Shown here: positions 1 through 5,910 of the stretch, piece by piece | How positions within the stretch are numbered: position 1 is the stretch's first letter | How the letters are laid out: the number at the start of each line of letters is the position of its first letter | Origin: Candidatus Binatia bacterium | GTDB lineage: Bacteria; Desulfobacterota_B; Binatia; UBA9968 | NCBI GenBank assembly: GCA_025922795.1 | Contig: JAICHC010000129.1 | Span: forward strand, 1 to 7,309 | Length of the DNA: 7,309 nucleotides | Reading direction: 5' to 3' | The notes under the pieces: generated by a model | What the model saw: only the letters and a program-made list of their open reading frames with translations | Told to the model about the DNA's origin: nothing | Databases searched by the model: none | Made by a program: the position numbers and the translations under genes

Positions 1-8
1 ATACTGGG

Positions 9-159
9 ACGAAGGGGCGAGTCGTGGAAAGCGCAGGCACCAGGACTCAAAGGACGCTTTCGCACCCACGCCCAAAATTAAGCACTCAGGGCGTGACTCG
101 GGTGGTGGCCGATGACCCACAGACGCTTTGCCTGGGCTTGGAACGAGTCGTCCCTTCGT
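9..159. repeat. Long imperfect inverted repeat / candidate structured RNA or MITE-like element
   Basis: The arms 9-39 and 129-159 are reverse complements over 31 aligned positions without gaps: 25 Watson-Crick pairs, one G-T pair (17/151) and five mismatches. Three of the mismatches form a symmetric internal loop, GGA (26-28) facing GGA (140-142). Inside lies a second perfect 7-bp stem (67-73 with 89-95, CACGCCC/GGGCGTG) with a 15-nt AT-rich loop, and CACC (63-66) can pair with GGTG (101-104). Read as plus-strand RNA, every non-Watson-Crick position is G-U or purine-purine, and the GGA/GGA loop could form sheared G-A pairs. This mildly favours a plus-strand transcript. No T-tract follows either arm, so it is not an ordinary intrinsic terminator. 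The shape (long closing stem, two open flanks, apical hairpin) loosely recalls 6S RNA, but I see no diagnostic sequence. It lies downstream of the PPTase gene. Confidence 0.6.
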
Positions 160-162
160 GTC

Positions 163-177
163 CAACAAACCCTGTTG
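163..177. other. Small 5-bp hairpin next to the inverted repeat
   Basis: CAACA (163-167) and TGTTG (173-177) are perfect complements around a 5-nt loop. No T-run follows on either strand, so terminator function is not supported. The rest of 178-227 is AT-rich, and I see no gene or convincing signal in it. Confidence 0.25.
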
Positions 178-227
178 TCTAGATACTTATGAACTCTTTA
201 ATAATAGGCGAGTGCTCTAAGCATACC

Positions 228-956
228 TCACCGAGTAGGCTGCCATCGATGGCGGTGAAGCGGCAGCGCTTTTTCGCCTTCGACCACGAGTGCGCCCTCA
301 TATCCGTCGCCCGGATTGAGTTCGATCAACGTCCAACCGGCCACCAAAGCATTGACAACGACGCGATTGCCGGACGTCAATGAAATCTCGACTTCGTCGA
401 GTGCACCAGATAAGCCGGTTCCTCTGGCCTTTAACAACGCTTCCTTGCTCGTCCAACATTTATAAAAAGCATGACGCTGCAGTGACGGCGGCAGAGCGCG
501 CAAAGCTGACATTTCACGATCCGTAAAGAAGCGTTCGGCTACTTCGTGAAATCCGAAGTCGTTTTTGACAAACTCAAGGTCGATGCCCACGACAGTTTGT
601 TGAGTCGCCGCTATCAGCGCTTGTTCGTGAGAGTGGGAAAGATTGAATTCAATACCGCCACCTGCGAGCGTCGATGCTAGTCGTGGCTTGCCGTTCTCAC
701 CGTCAACAAACCTTAAATCCCCGGCGGCCAGTTCTAAATAACCGGCCAAGATATCGCGCAGCGCGACATGGGCGACGATGTAGCGCCTTCGGTCGTCGGC
801 GAACTTGAATCGCTGAGCGCGCGCTTGTTCCTCCGGCGAAAGCCGGCTGAGCCACGATCCTGTGTCAAATCGTGCCTCATCCAAAGCTATCGCCCAGAGA
901 TGGACGCCGCCTTCGAACAATGGAGGCGGTTCGGGCGGAGTTGGCCAAAGATTCAT
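228..956 (-). CDS. Sfp-type 4'-phosphopantetheinyl transferase
   Basis: The 242-residue product transfers 4'-phosphopantetheine from CoA to a serine of acyl or peptidyl carrier proteins in the cytosol. The family signature is complete: ENGKPRL around 87-93, FNLSHSHE at 104-111, VGIDLE at 123-128 with the Mg-binding D126 and E128, FFTDRE near 143-148, and the W168-x2-K171-E172-A173-x2-K176 helix running into GTGL at 179-182. Length is typical of Sfp/Gsp-like enzymes. I chose the ATG at 956 because a CAGGA motif lies 10 nt upstream. The longer frame opening at a TTG (992) has no Shine-Dalgarno and adds 12 non-conserved residues. It is the last gene of the minus-strand block, 152 nt below the acyl-CoA synthetase, so it may be co-transcribed or have its own weak promoter. 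No carrier protein, PKS or NRPS is in the window; its partner must be elsewhere. Family assignment is firm, substrate is unknown. Confidence 0.95.
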   Translation of the reverse strand: MNLWPTPPEPPPLFEGGVHLWAIALDEARFDTGSWLSRLSPEEQARAQRFKFADDRRRYIVAHVALRDILAGYLELAAGDLRFVDGENGKPRLASTLAGGGIEFNLSHSHEQALIAATQQTVVGIDLEFVKNDFGFHEVAERFFTDREMSALRALPPSLQRHAFYKCWTSKEALLKARGTGLSGALDEVEISLTSGNRVVVNALVAGWTLIELNPGDGYEGALVVEGEKALPLHRHRWQPTR

Positions 957-966
957 GAAACCGTGA

Positions 967-971
967 TCCTG
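967..971 (-). promoter_or_regulatory. Ribosome binding site deciding the PPTase start
   Basis: On the minus strand CAGGA lies 10 nt before the ATG at 956. The alternative TTG at 992 has no purine-rich motif at a useful distance. This favours the 242-residue form. Confidence 0.55.
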
Positions 972-1077
972 GGAAAACCGTTTCCACGCCAAGTTAAAAG
1001 TTCGGCTTCAGGAGGGCGATAGTTCCAATATGCATCAGATCGCGCGCGGAGAGTTTAATCCGCTGCGCTGCCGACTA

Positions 1078-1099
1078 CAGCCGAAGTCGAGCTTGGCTG
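1078..1099 (-). other. Hairpin in the gap below the acyl-CoA synthetase gene
   Basis: CAGCC/GGCTG plus AAG/CTT form an 8-bp stem with one bulged base and a 5-nt loop, starting 10 nt after the synthetase stop codon. No T-tract follows on the minus strand, so it is not a standard intrinsic terminator. It could attenuate transcription or protect the mRNA 3' end. I see no convincing promoter in the remaining gap (957-1077). Confidence 0.25.
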
Positions 1100-1108
1100 C
1101 ATCTTTGC

Positions 1109-2650
1109 TCAGGGAATCATCTCATTCGACAGCAAAATTTCCGCGTCGCGAATGTTCTTACCGGACGAAGTGCGCGGCAACGATTCCCGAACAATGATCT
1201 TGGCCGGCACCTTGAAGTTTGCCAGGTTGGCGCGCAAAAACCCCAGCAGTTCTCTTTCATTGACACTTGCGCCGGGGCGCGGCACAATCGCCGCCCCGAT
1301 CACCGCGCCGCGCTTGACGTCTGGAATGGCGAAGACAATAGTCTCTTGCACGGCCGGATAGGTGTAGATCAGGTTCTCGACTTCGGCGGGATATACGTTC
1401 AGTCCGCCGGTGATGATCATGTCATCACGACGGCCGAGATGATAATAATAACCGTCGGCGTCGCGCTTGCCCATATCGCCCGTATACAACCAGCCATCGC
1501 GGATACGCTCGGCCGTGGCATCAGGCCGACGGAAGTACCCTTTCATGACATGTGGGCCGCGCGTGATGATCTCGCCCGGTTGGTCGATGCCGAGCTCATT
1601 GCCGTTTTCATCGACGATTTTCACTTCGACGCCAGGCACGGCGCGGCCGATGCTGCCCATTTTGACTTCGGATTTTTCCGGCTCGACGAGTGTGATCATC
1701 GGCGAAGCTTCCGTCAAGCCGTAACCTTGAATGACTTTGATATGCGGTTGCGCGGCATGAAACGCGAGTAACAAAGGCAACGGAATGCTTGTGCCCATCA
1801 TCGCCGCAATCTTCATGCTGCTGGTATCGTAGCTGGCGAGGTTTTTCACTCCGAGCAAGAGCTGAAACACAATCGGCACGCTTTCGAAGACGTTCACTCG
1901 ATATTTTTGGATTCCCTCCAAAAGCGTGATTGGATTAATCTGATCGAAGATCACGAGCGTGTAGCCCCTTACGGCCAACTCGTTACAGAGCACCGGGCCG
2001 ACGATATGCGACATGGGCAAAATACAGCCGCGCATGGTCGAGGAGTCGGTGACAGAGTTTTTGTGCATGACCATGGGGTATTGGGCCAGATTACGATAAC
2101 TCAATAAGACGCCCTTAGGCTCCCCGGTGGTTCCCGACGTGTAGAGAATTAATGCGTCATCGTCCGCATTCAAGCTCGGCCGTGAAACCGGCCGTGCCGT
2201 CGCTGCAAATCGTTTTTCGAAGCTTCGATCGCCTTCGCCATTGACGATCCACAACGGGATGGGCGTCAATTCTTTGAAAGCTTCTTCGATTTCCGAACAC
2301 AATGGACTATGGACAATCAGCAGCTTGAGAGCGGCGTCCTGCAAAACCGCCTGCAGTTCTTTTCCCTTGAGCCGCGCGTCCAAGATCACGCTGACCGCAC
2401 CGATCTTCTGGGTCGCGTAATAGCTAAGCGGAATCGCCGTCGAGTTAGGCAACAAAACCCCCACACGGTCCCCCTGGCGAATCCCTTCATGCTGCAGATG
2501 CGCGGCCAACGCTTGAACTCGCTCAATGAGCTCGGCAAAGCTCAGCTCTTCTTCTTTGGCGATGAGTGCGGTTTTTTGCGGCTGCCGTTCCGCCGTTTTC
2601 GCCAAAATCTCTGCCGCGAAGAATCCTACTGAACCGCTATCGTCTGCCAT
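1109..2650 (-). CDS. AMP-forming acyl-CoA synthetase / acid-thiol ligase (ANL superfamily)
   Basis: This 513-residue enzyme should adenylate a carboxylic acid and transfer it to CoA (or a carrier-protein thiol). All core ANL motifs are present: the P-loop YTSGTTGEPKG at 170-180, GYGLTEA at 309-315, YTGD at 389-392, the hinge region GRRDD at 406-410 followed by GGLNVYPAEVE, and PRTSSGK at 492-498 with the catalytic lysine K498. Length is normal for the long- or medium-chain fatty-acid and aromatic-acid branches; no extra domain is fused. The frame is open 44 codons further upstream (to 2782), but that part lies wholly over the aldolase gene. The ATG at 2650 has AGAGGG 10 nt upstream, and the family N-terminus (FFAAEILAKTAERQPQKTAL) begins soon after. 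It overlaps the aldolase by 25 nt, implying translational coupling. In context its substrate may be the acid derived from the aldehyde released by that aldolase (inference). Acid specificity cannot be read from sequence. Confidence 0.93.
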   Translation of the reverse strand: MADDSGSVGFFAAEILAKTAERQPQKTALIAKEEELSFAELIERVQALAAHLQHEGIRQGDRVGVLLPNSTAIPLSYYATQKIGAVSVILDARLKGKELQAVLQDAALKLLIVHSPLCSEIEEAFKELTPIPLWIVNGEGDRSFEKRFAATARPVSRPSLNADDDALILYTSGTTGEPKGVLLSYRNLAQYPMVMHKNSVTDSSTMRGCILPMSHIVGPVLCNELAVRGYTLVIFDQINPITLLEGIQKYRVNVFESVPIVFQLLLGVKNLASYDTSSMKIAAMMGTSIPLPLLLAFHAAQPHIKVIQGYGLTEASPMITLVEPEKSEVKMGSIGRAVPGVEVKIVDENGNELGIDQPGEIITRGPHVMKGYFRRPDATAERIRDGWLYTGDMGKRDADGYYYHLGRRDDMIITGGLNVYPAEVENLIYTYPAVQETIVFAIPDVKRGAVIGAAIVPRPGASVNERELLGFLRANLANFKVPAKIIVRESLPRTSSGKNIRDAEILLSNEMIP

Positions 2651-3624
2651 ATTGCGAATGCCCTCTGAAACGGTTTGTACCAGCGCGCCAACTGCGCCAT
2701 CTCGCCGCGCTTGAGTTTTAGTTTTCCCTGCTGGGTTGCCAGAAATGGGTCGATGCGATTGCTGAAGACGGCGTTCCACCACTCCGCCTTGCCGCTGATC
2801 ATGAATTCGCCGCTGTCGTCATGTTTCAATTCCGAGATGGCGCCATCGACAAATTTCACTGTCCAGGCATCTTCGGCCTCGTCTAGGAAAAGTGTCAACG
2901 ACGTCGTTAGGTCCGTGTCGACGCCGTCGGAACGGAACTGCAAATCCTGGTTCGCGCTGTCCACTAGCGCCTGCATGTGTTCCCTCGAGAAGAGGGCGTA
3001 GCTTTTGCTCGGGCAGGAGGAGATAGCCGACTGCTTCCGTGGCGCACCGTTCGGCACCTCCACGGTAGCGCCTACTTTCTCTCCGAAGAAGTGGCAATGC
3101 ACCGACTCTTCGAGCAAATCGGTGAGCAAAAAAGCCTCTTGCAAATTTTGGCCAATGGCCACCGTGCCATGGCCCTTGATGATTACGATGGGATGATATT
3201 TCAATTCTCCGATCACTTGATCGGGCTTGGTCACCGTCGGCGTGTCTTGCCGAATGATCGGCACTTTGCCGACGGTGTATTCTTCTTCGAAGCTCATCGG
3301 CACAAAACTATCGTGTGTTAGGGAAAATGCCAGAACCATCGGCGGGTGAACGTGGACGATCGCTCGCGCGTCTGTGCCAGCGTATACCGCCAAATGCATC
3401 GGTGTTTCGCTGGAGGCGCGCTCGTGCTTTCTAAGCGCTTTACCGTCGGCGTTGATCCGCACTAAATCCTTCTCTGTTAGAAAACCCAACGGCGCGTGTT
3501 GTGCCGTGATCAAGAATTGATTTTTCCCAACACGGGAACTTAAATTTCCGCCCCAGCCGCTGATCAGGCGCCGCTCAAAGAGTAACTTGCCCCAGTAAAT
3601 AATGTCGCTCGCAAGCTTGCTCAT
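2626..3624 (-). CDS. Class II aldolase (AraD/FucA family) fused to a C-terminal SCP2-like lipid-binding domain
   Basis: The 332-residue product has two parts. Residues 1 to about 190 are a complete zinc-dependent class II aldolase: phosphate-binding GWGGNLSS at 23-30, SSET at 71-74 with the catalytic acid E73, HVHPP at 91-95 giving zinc ligands H91 and H93, and GHG at 151-153 giving the third ligand H152. Such enzymes cleave sugar-1-phosphates to dihydroxyacetone phosphate and an aldehyde; 5-methylthioribulose-1-phosphate aldolase of the DHAP shunt is one member. Residues about 205-325 are extra for this family (usually about 200-260 aa) and resemble an SCP2 sterol-carrier fold: FVDGAISELKH at 258-268, WWNAVFSNRIDPFLATQQGKLKLKRG near 282-307, then a terminal helix. 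There is no signal peptide. It starts 7 nt after the isomerase gene without a clear Shine-Dalgarno, so it is probably translationally coupled. The aldolase call is firm, the SCP2 call likely. A hydrophobic substrate is inference. Confidence 0.9.
   Translation of the reverse strand: MSKLASDIIYWGKLLFERRLISGWGGNLSSRVGKNQFLITAQHAPLGFLTEKDLVRINADGKALRKHERASSETPMHLAVYAGTDARAIVHVHPPMVLAFSLTHDSFVPMSFEEEYTVGKVPIIRQDTPTVTKPDQVIGELKYHPIVIIKGHGTVAIGQNLQEAFLLTDLLEESVHCHFFGEKVGATVEVPNGAPRKQSAISSCPSKSYALFSREHMQALVDSANQDLQFRSDGVDTDLTTSLTLFLDEAEDAWTVKFVDGAISELKHDDSGEFMISGKAEWWNAVFSNRIDPFLATQQGKLKLKRGEMAQLARWYKPFQRAFAIWQTIAVQ
2661..2666 (-). promoter_or_regulatory. Ribosome binding site for the acyl-CoA synthetase, inside the aldolase gene
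   Basis: AGAGGG on the minus strand lies 10 nt before the ATG at 2650 and within the last codons of the aldolase gene. It is the strongest internal Shine-Dalgarno in the operon and supports 2650, not 2782, as the start. Confidence 0.6.
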
Positions 3625-3631
3625 GAAGTTG

Positions 3632-5149
3632 TCAGGCTTTTAGCATCGACCAGGGAATCATTTCAGCGCCAACCATTCGGACGCTAACGCCTGCCGGACA
3701 AATACTTCTGCCAAGAAAAGTTGACACGTCGTAGTCCTGGGTAGCGGCGCGTTGCACCGCACCGCTGAACAATTCGATCGGCACATTGTGCAATCGGGCC
3801 AGGCGCGCGGCCAGCAACGAGCCGCAGATACCTCTCATACCTTCGTCGGATAAGCTATCGTAGAAGAGACAAAGCTTACGAATTTCGCCTTGCGCGAACA
3901 ATGTTCCCATCATATTGTCCGAGATAAGCGTCGCCGGTACGTTGTGCTCAAGGAGCTCCGGCGCCACAACTTGCGCGCCCCAGAGCTGCGGCCGCATTTC
4001 TGGGACCAACACGCTTTCTGCTTGCTCGGCTTTGATTGCGCTGGCTAAAAGAGCGTATTGTTTCCTGGACGGCACGCCATACACCAAAACATATCTGCCG
4101 TGCTGGCTAGCGTGGCTATCCTTCTCAGATACCTGCTTTTGATATTTGCTGCGGAATGTCTCCGGTGTGTAGATATCGTCGAATCCAATTAGATGAGTAA
4201 TCAACGCCGCGGGGGTTATGTCAAAAGCTGGATAACGTACGGCTGGTTCATGAATGCTCGAGTCAACCAACAACTGGCCGTGAAAGACCAGCAACTCGGC
4301 AGCCGGCCGTTCCTCGATCGGGACATGGTTGCCTATCACCAGTGAACGCGGATCCTGCACCAGAGCGTGAAAGGGAATACCGTATTCTTTTGCCATGAGC
4401 GCCAGCGGGTAAGTGCCCACTTTATTGATAATGTCGCCGTTCTGCGCCGACCGGTCGGTGCCGACAATCACGCTGTTGACCTCGGCTTTTTCCATGATCT
4501 GGGCAACGGCGCAATCGGGGATCAGCGACACCGAAACTCCCGCCTGCGCAAGTTCCCAAGCCGTCAAGCGCGCGCCTTGAAGATAAGGCCGCGTCTCCGT
4601 GGCCACCACTGAAAACTCTTTGTCCGCTTCTTTACAATATTGCGCGATCGCCACCAATTCGCCGCTGACATTGCAATGCGTCATCACGCGCGCCGGATTG
4701 GGCAGAATAGATGCCGCAAGCTTGGCCCGCGTAATGCGCCCGCACATGATCCGGTTGGCAAGCTCCCATGCGCTATTTGCAATTGATGCTCGGGGATCGT
4801 GGCCCGGCGCTGAAGCGTCCAGCCAATCGTCAAAAAAAGAACCCAATCCGCGGAAGTCAAAGGTAGGTCTGGCGATGCAATACTGCTCCGTCATCTCCGC
4901 CAAACGCTGGCGCAGTTCCGCGGCGTCCATATTAGGGTGGGATTGAGCCAGCAACGCACCACTGTAAAGGAACGTCAGCACCTGCCCGAACGCGCGCGTT
5001 TTCATTTCCCGTACTGCCTCAAGCGCGTCGCCGACTTCGCTGACTTCCAGGTACTCAATCTTCTCTGGTATTTGGATTTCGTCGAGAATTTTGAACCCGG
5101 CGCCCTCCCAGAGAACCGGCTCAAATAGCGGGCTTTGAACGGCGCTCAT
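3632..5149 (-). CDS. MtnA/eIF-2B-like sugar-1-phosphate isomerase with a degenerate duplicated C-terminal domain
   Basis: Residues 1 to about 335 match the aldose-1-phosphate to ketose-1-phosphate isomerase family of S-methyl-5-thioribose-1-phosphate isomerase (MtnA) and ribose-1,5-bisphosphate isomerase. Visible motifs are LDE at 22-24 (family LDQ), MTHCN at 156-160 with catalytic cysteine C159, ETRPYLQGARLTAWEL at 185-200, GTDRSAQNGDIINKVGTY at 230-247 with catalytic acid D232, PIEER at 277-281, and PAFDITPAALIT at 307-318. The usual family length is about 340-370 aa; this protein has 505. The extra C-terminus (about 352-505) repeats the catalytic domain: EMRPQLWGA at 384-392 mirrors ETRPYLQGA, and LISDN and FYDSLSDEG follow in the same order. 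It has no cysteine equivalent to C159. The N-terminal RGAP motif has become RAFG (52-55). It sits 24 nt after the phosphorylase and 7 nt before the aldolase, which fits the middle step of a DHAP-shunt-like pathway. Exact substrate unknown. Confidence 0.9.
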   Translation of the reverse strand: MSAVQSPLFEPVLWEGAGFKILDEIQIPEKIEYLEVSEVGDALEAVREMKTRAFGQVLTFLYSGALLAQSHPNMDAAELRQRLAEMTEQYCIARPTFDFRGLGSFFDDWLDASAPGHDPRASIANSAWELANRIMCGRITRAKLAASILPNPARVMTHCNVSGELVAIAQYCKEADKEFSVVATETRPYLQGARLTAWELAQAGVSVSLIPDCAVAQIMEKAEVNSVIVGTDRSAQNGDIINKVGTYPLALMAKEYGIPFHALVQDPRSLVIGNHVPIEERPAAELLVFHGQLLVDSSIHEPAVRYPAFDITPAALITHLIGFDDIYTPETFRSKYQKQVSEKDSHASQHGRYVLVYGVPSRKQYALLASAIKAEQAESVLVPEMRPQLWGAQVVAPELLEHNVPATLISDNMMGTLFAQGEIRKLCLFYDSLSDEGMRGICGSLLAARLARLHNVPIELFSGAVQRAATQDYDVSTFLGRSICPAGVSVRMVGAEMIPWSMLKA

Positions 5150-5173
5150 AAATATCCGGTCGAATGAAGAGCG

Positions 5174-5908
5174 TCAGAGATATTGCAGCGCTGTGCGCGC
5201 GACCTCGATGGTCTTTTTCTCGGCCTCAAAAAACTGCGGATCGCGAAAGCCGAACTTGCCGTGCAAACACTCGTCAGAGACGGCGAGAACGGCGCCGGCC
5301 TTCTTACCGCGGACTTGCGCAATCGTGAGAAATGTCGAGGTCACCATGTCGATGCTGGAGACATTCAGCTCGTTGAGTTGCTGAATCAGCTCGGGCGTCT
5401 CTTGAAACAACGCGTCGGTCGTGAAGATCCGGCCGAGATGATAGCGCACATTCAAACTGTTGGCGGCTTTCTTGAGCGCAGTTACGACTGCGCCGTGAGC
5501 GACGGTTGAGAAATTCTCCGTGACGTAATAGCGCGACGTGCCGTCACCGCGCAGTGCCCCCGTGACAATCACGAGGTCACCGATCTTGACCGTTTCCTGG
5601 AGCGACCCACAGCTACCGACACGAATGAGCGCCTCCGCGCCGCCGCCGCAGAGAATTTCAGTCGTGATCGCCGTGTCAGGCGCATAGCGTCCGCCGTTGC
5701 CGACGGTGACGCGCTTGCCGTCTAGAATTCCCGTGTGCATCTCGTAATCAAGAAACGTAAAATTCTTTTTGGAGCTTTCCAGAGTCTTCAAGATCAACTC
5801 GCTGCGCTCTCTGGGCCCGGGAATCAGCGCGTACGGACCGAGGGAGTCGGGCTTGAGGCCGAGCATTGACAGCATTCGCTGCGGGGTGAAGTGAGCTTCT
5901 TTCAGCAT
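5174..5908 (-). CDS. PNP/UDP-family nucleoside phosphorylase
   Basis: The 244-residue protein has the length of hexameric-type purine nucleoside/uridine phosphorylases, which split a nucleoside with phosphate into a base and (deoxy)ribose-1-phosphate. Supporting motifs: IPGPRERSE at 29-37 (a variant of the phosphate loop PGDPxR), IRVGSCGS at 95-102 with phosphate-binding R96, and VSDE at 210-213 whose D212 corresponds to the purine-protonating aspartate of DeoD-type enzymes. This suggests a purine (adenine?) nucleoside rather than uridine. The conserved Glu-Met-Glu ribose-binding motif reads D187-M188-V189, so the glutamate that normally contacts the ribose hydroxyls is missing. It starts 2 nt after the Fe-S gene stop (TGA-TC-ATG) with a weak CAGG 10 nt upstream, so it is translationally coupled. 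Because an isomerase and an aldolase follow, its product is probably a 5-substituted ribose-1-phosphate. MTA phosphorylase-, 5'-deoxyadenosine phosphorylase- or HpnG-like roles are all possible. Confidence 0.9.
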   Translation of the reverse strand: MLKEAHFTPQRMLSMLGLKPDSLGPYALIPGPRERSELILKTLESSKKNFTFLDYEMHTGILDGKRVTVGNGGRYAPDTAITTEILCGGGAEALIRVGSCGSLQETVKIGDLVIVTGALRGDGTSRYYVTENFSTVAHGAVVTALKKAANSLNVRYHLGRIFTTDALFQETPELIQQLNELNVSSIDMVTSTFLTIAQVRGKKAGAVLAVSDECLHGKFGFRDPQFFEAEKKTIEVARTALQYL

Positions 5909-5910
5909 GA

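Noticed and set aside
1..180. CRISPR array or tRNA/rRNA gene in the left non-coding region
   Set aside because: There are no regularly spaced direct repeats and no cloverleaf or rRNA-like sequence. The repeat seen is a single inverted pair.
957..992. TTG-started longer form of the PPTase
   Set aside because: It has no Shine-Dalgarno upstream of the TTG and no conserved residues in the extra 12 codons. The ATG at 956 has CAGGA at 10 nt.
1078..1099. Intrinsic terminator after the synthetase gene
   Set aside because: The stem is present but bulged, and no T-tract follows on the minus strand, so it is recorded only as a hairpin.
1346..1771. 141-codon plus-strand open frame opposite the acyl-CoA synthetase
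   Set aside because: It is an antisense shadow of a gene with complete family motifs, and its product shows no recognisable domain. The other long plus-strand frames (for example 2977-3321, 4599-4946, 6727-7152) are rejected for the same reason.
2651..2782. N-terminal extension of the acyl-CoA synthetase by 44 residues
   Set aside because: This part lies entirely inside the aldolase gene, is not typical of the family N-terminus, and the ATG at 2650 has a good AGAGGG motif 10 nt upstream.
3632..4096. Separate gene or frameshifted second isomerase at the C-terminus of the 505-aa protein
   Set aside because: The reading frame is continuous, without an internal start and Shine-Dalgarno at the junction. 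It is best explained as a fused, degenerate duplicate domain.
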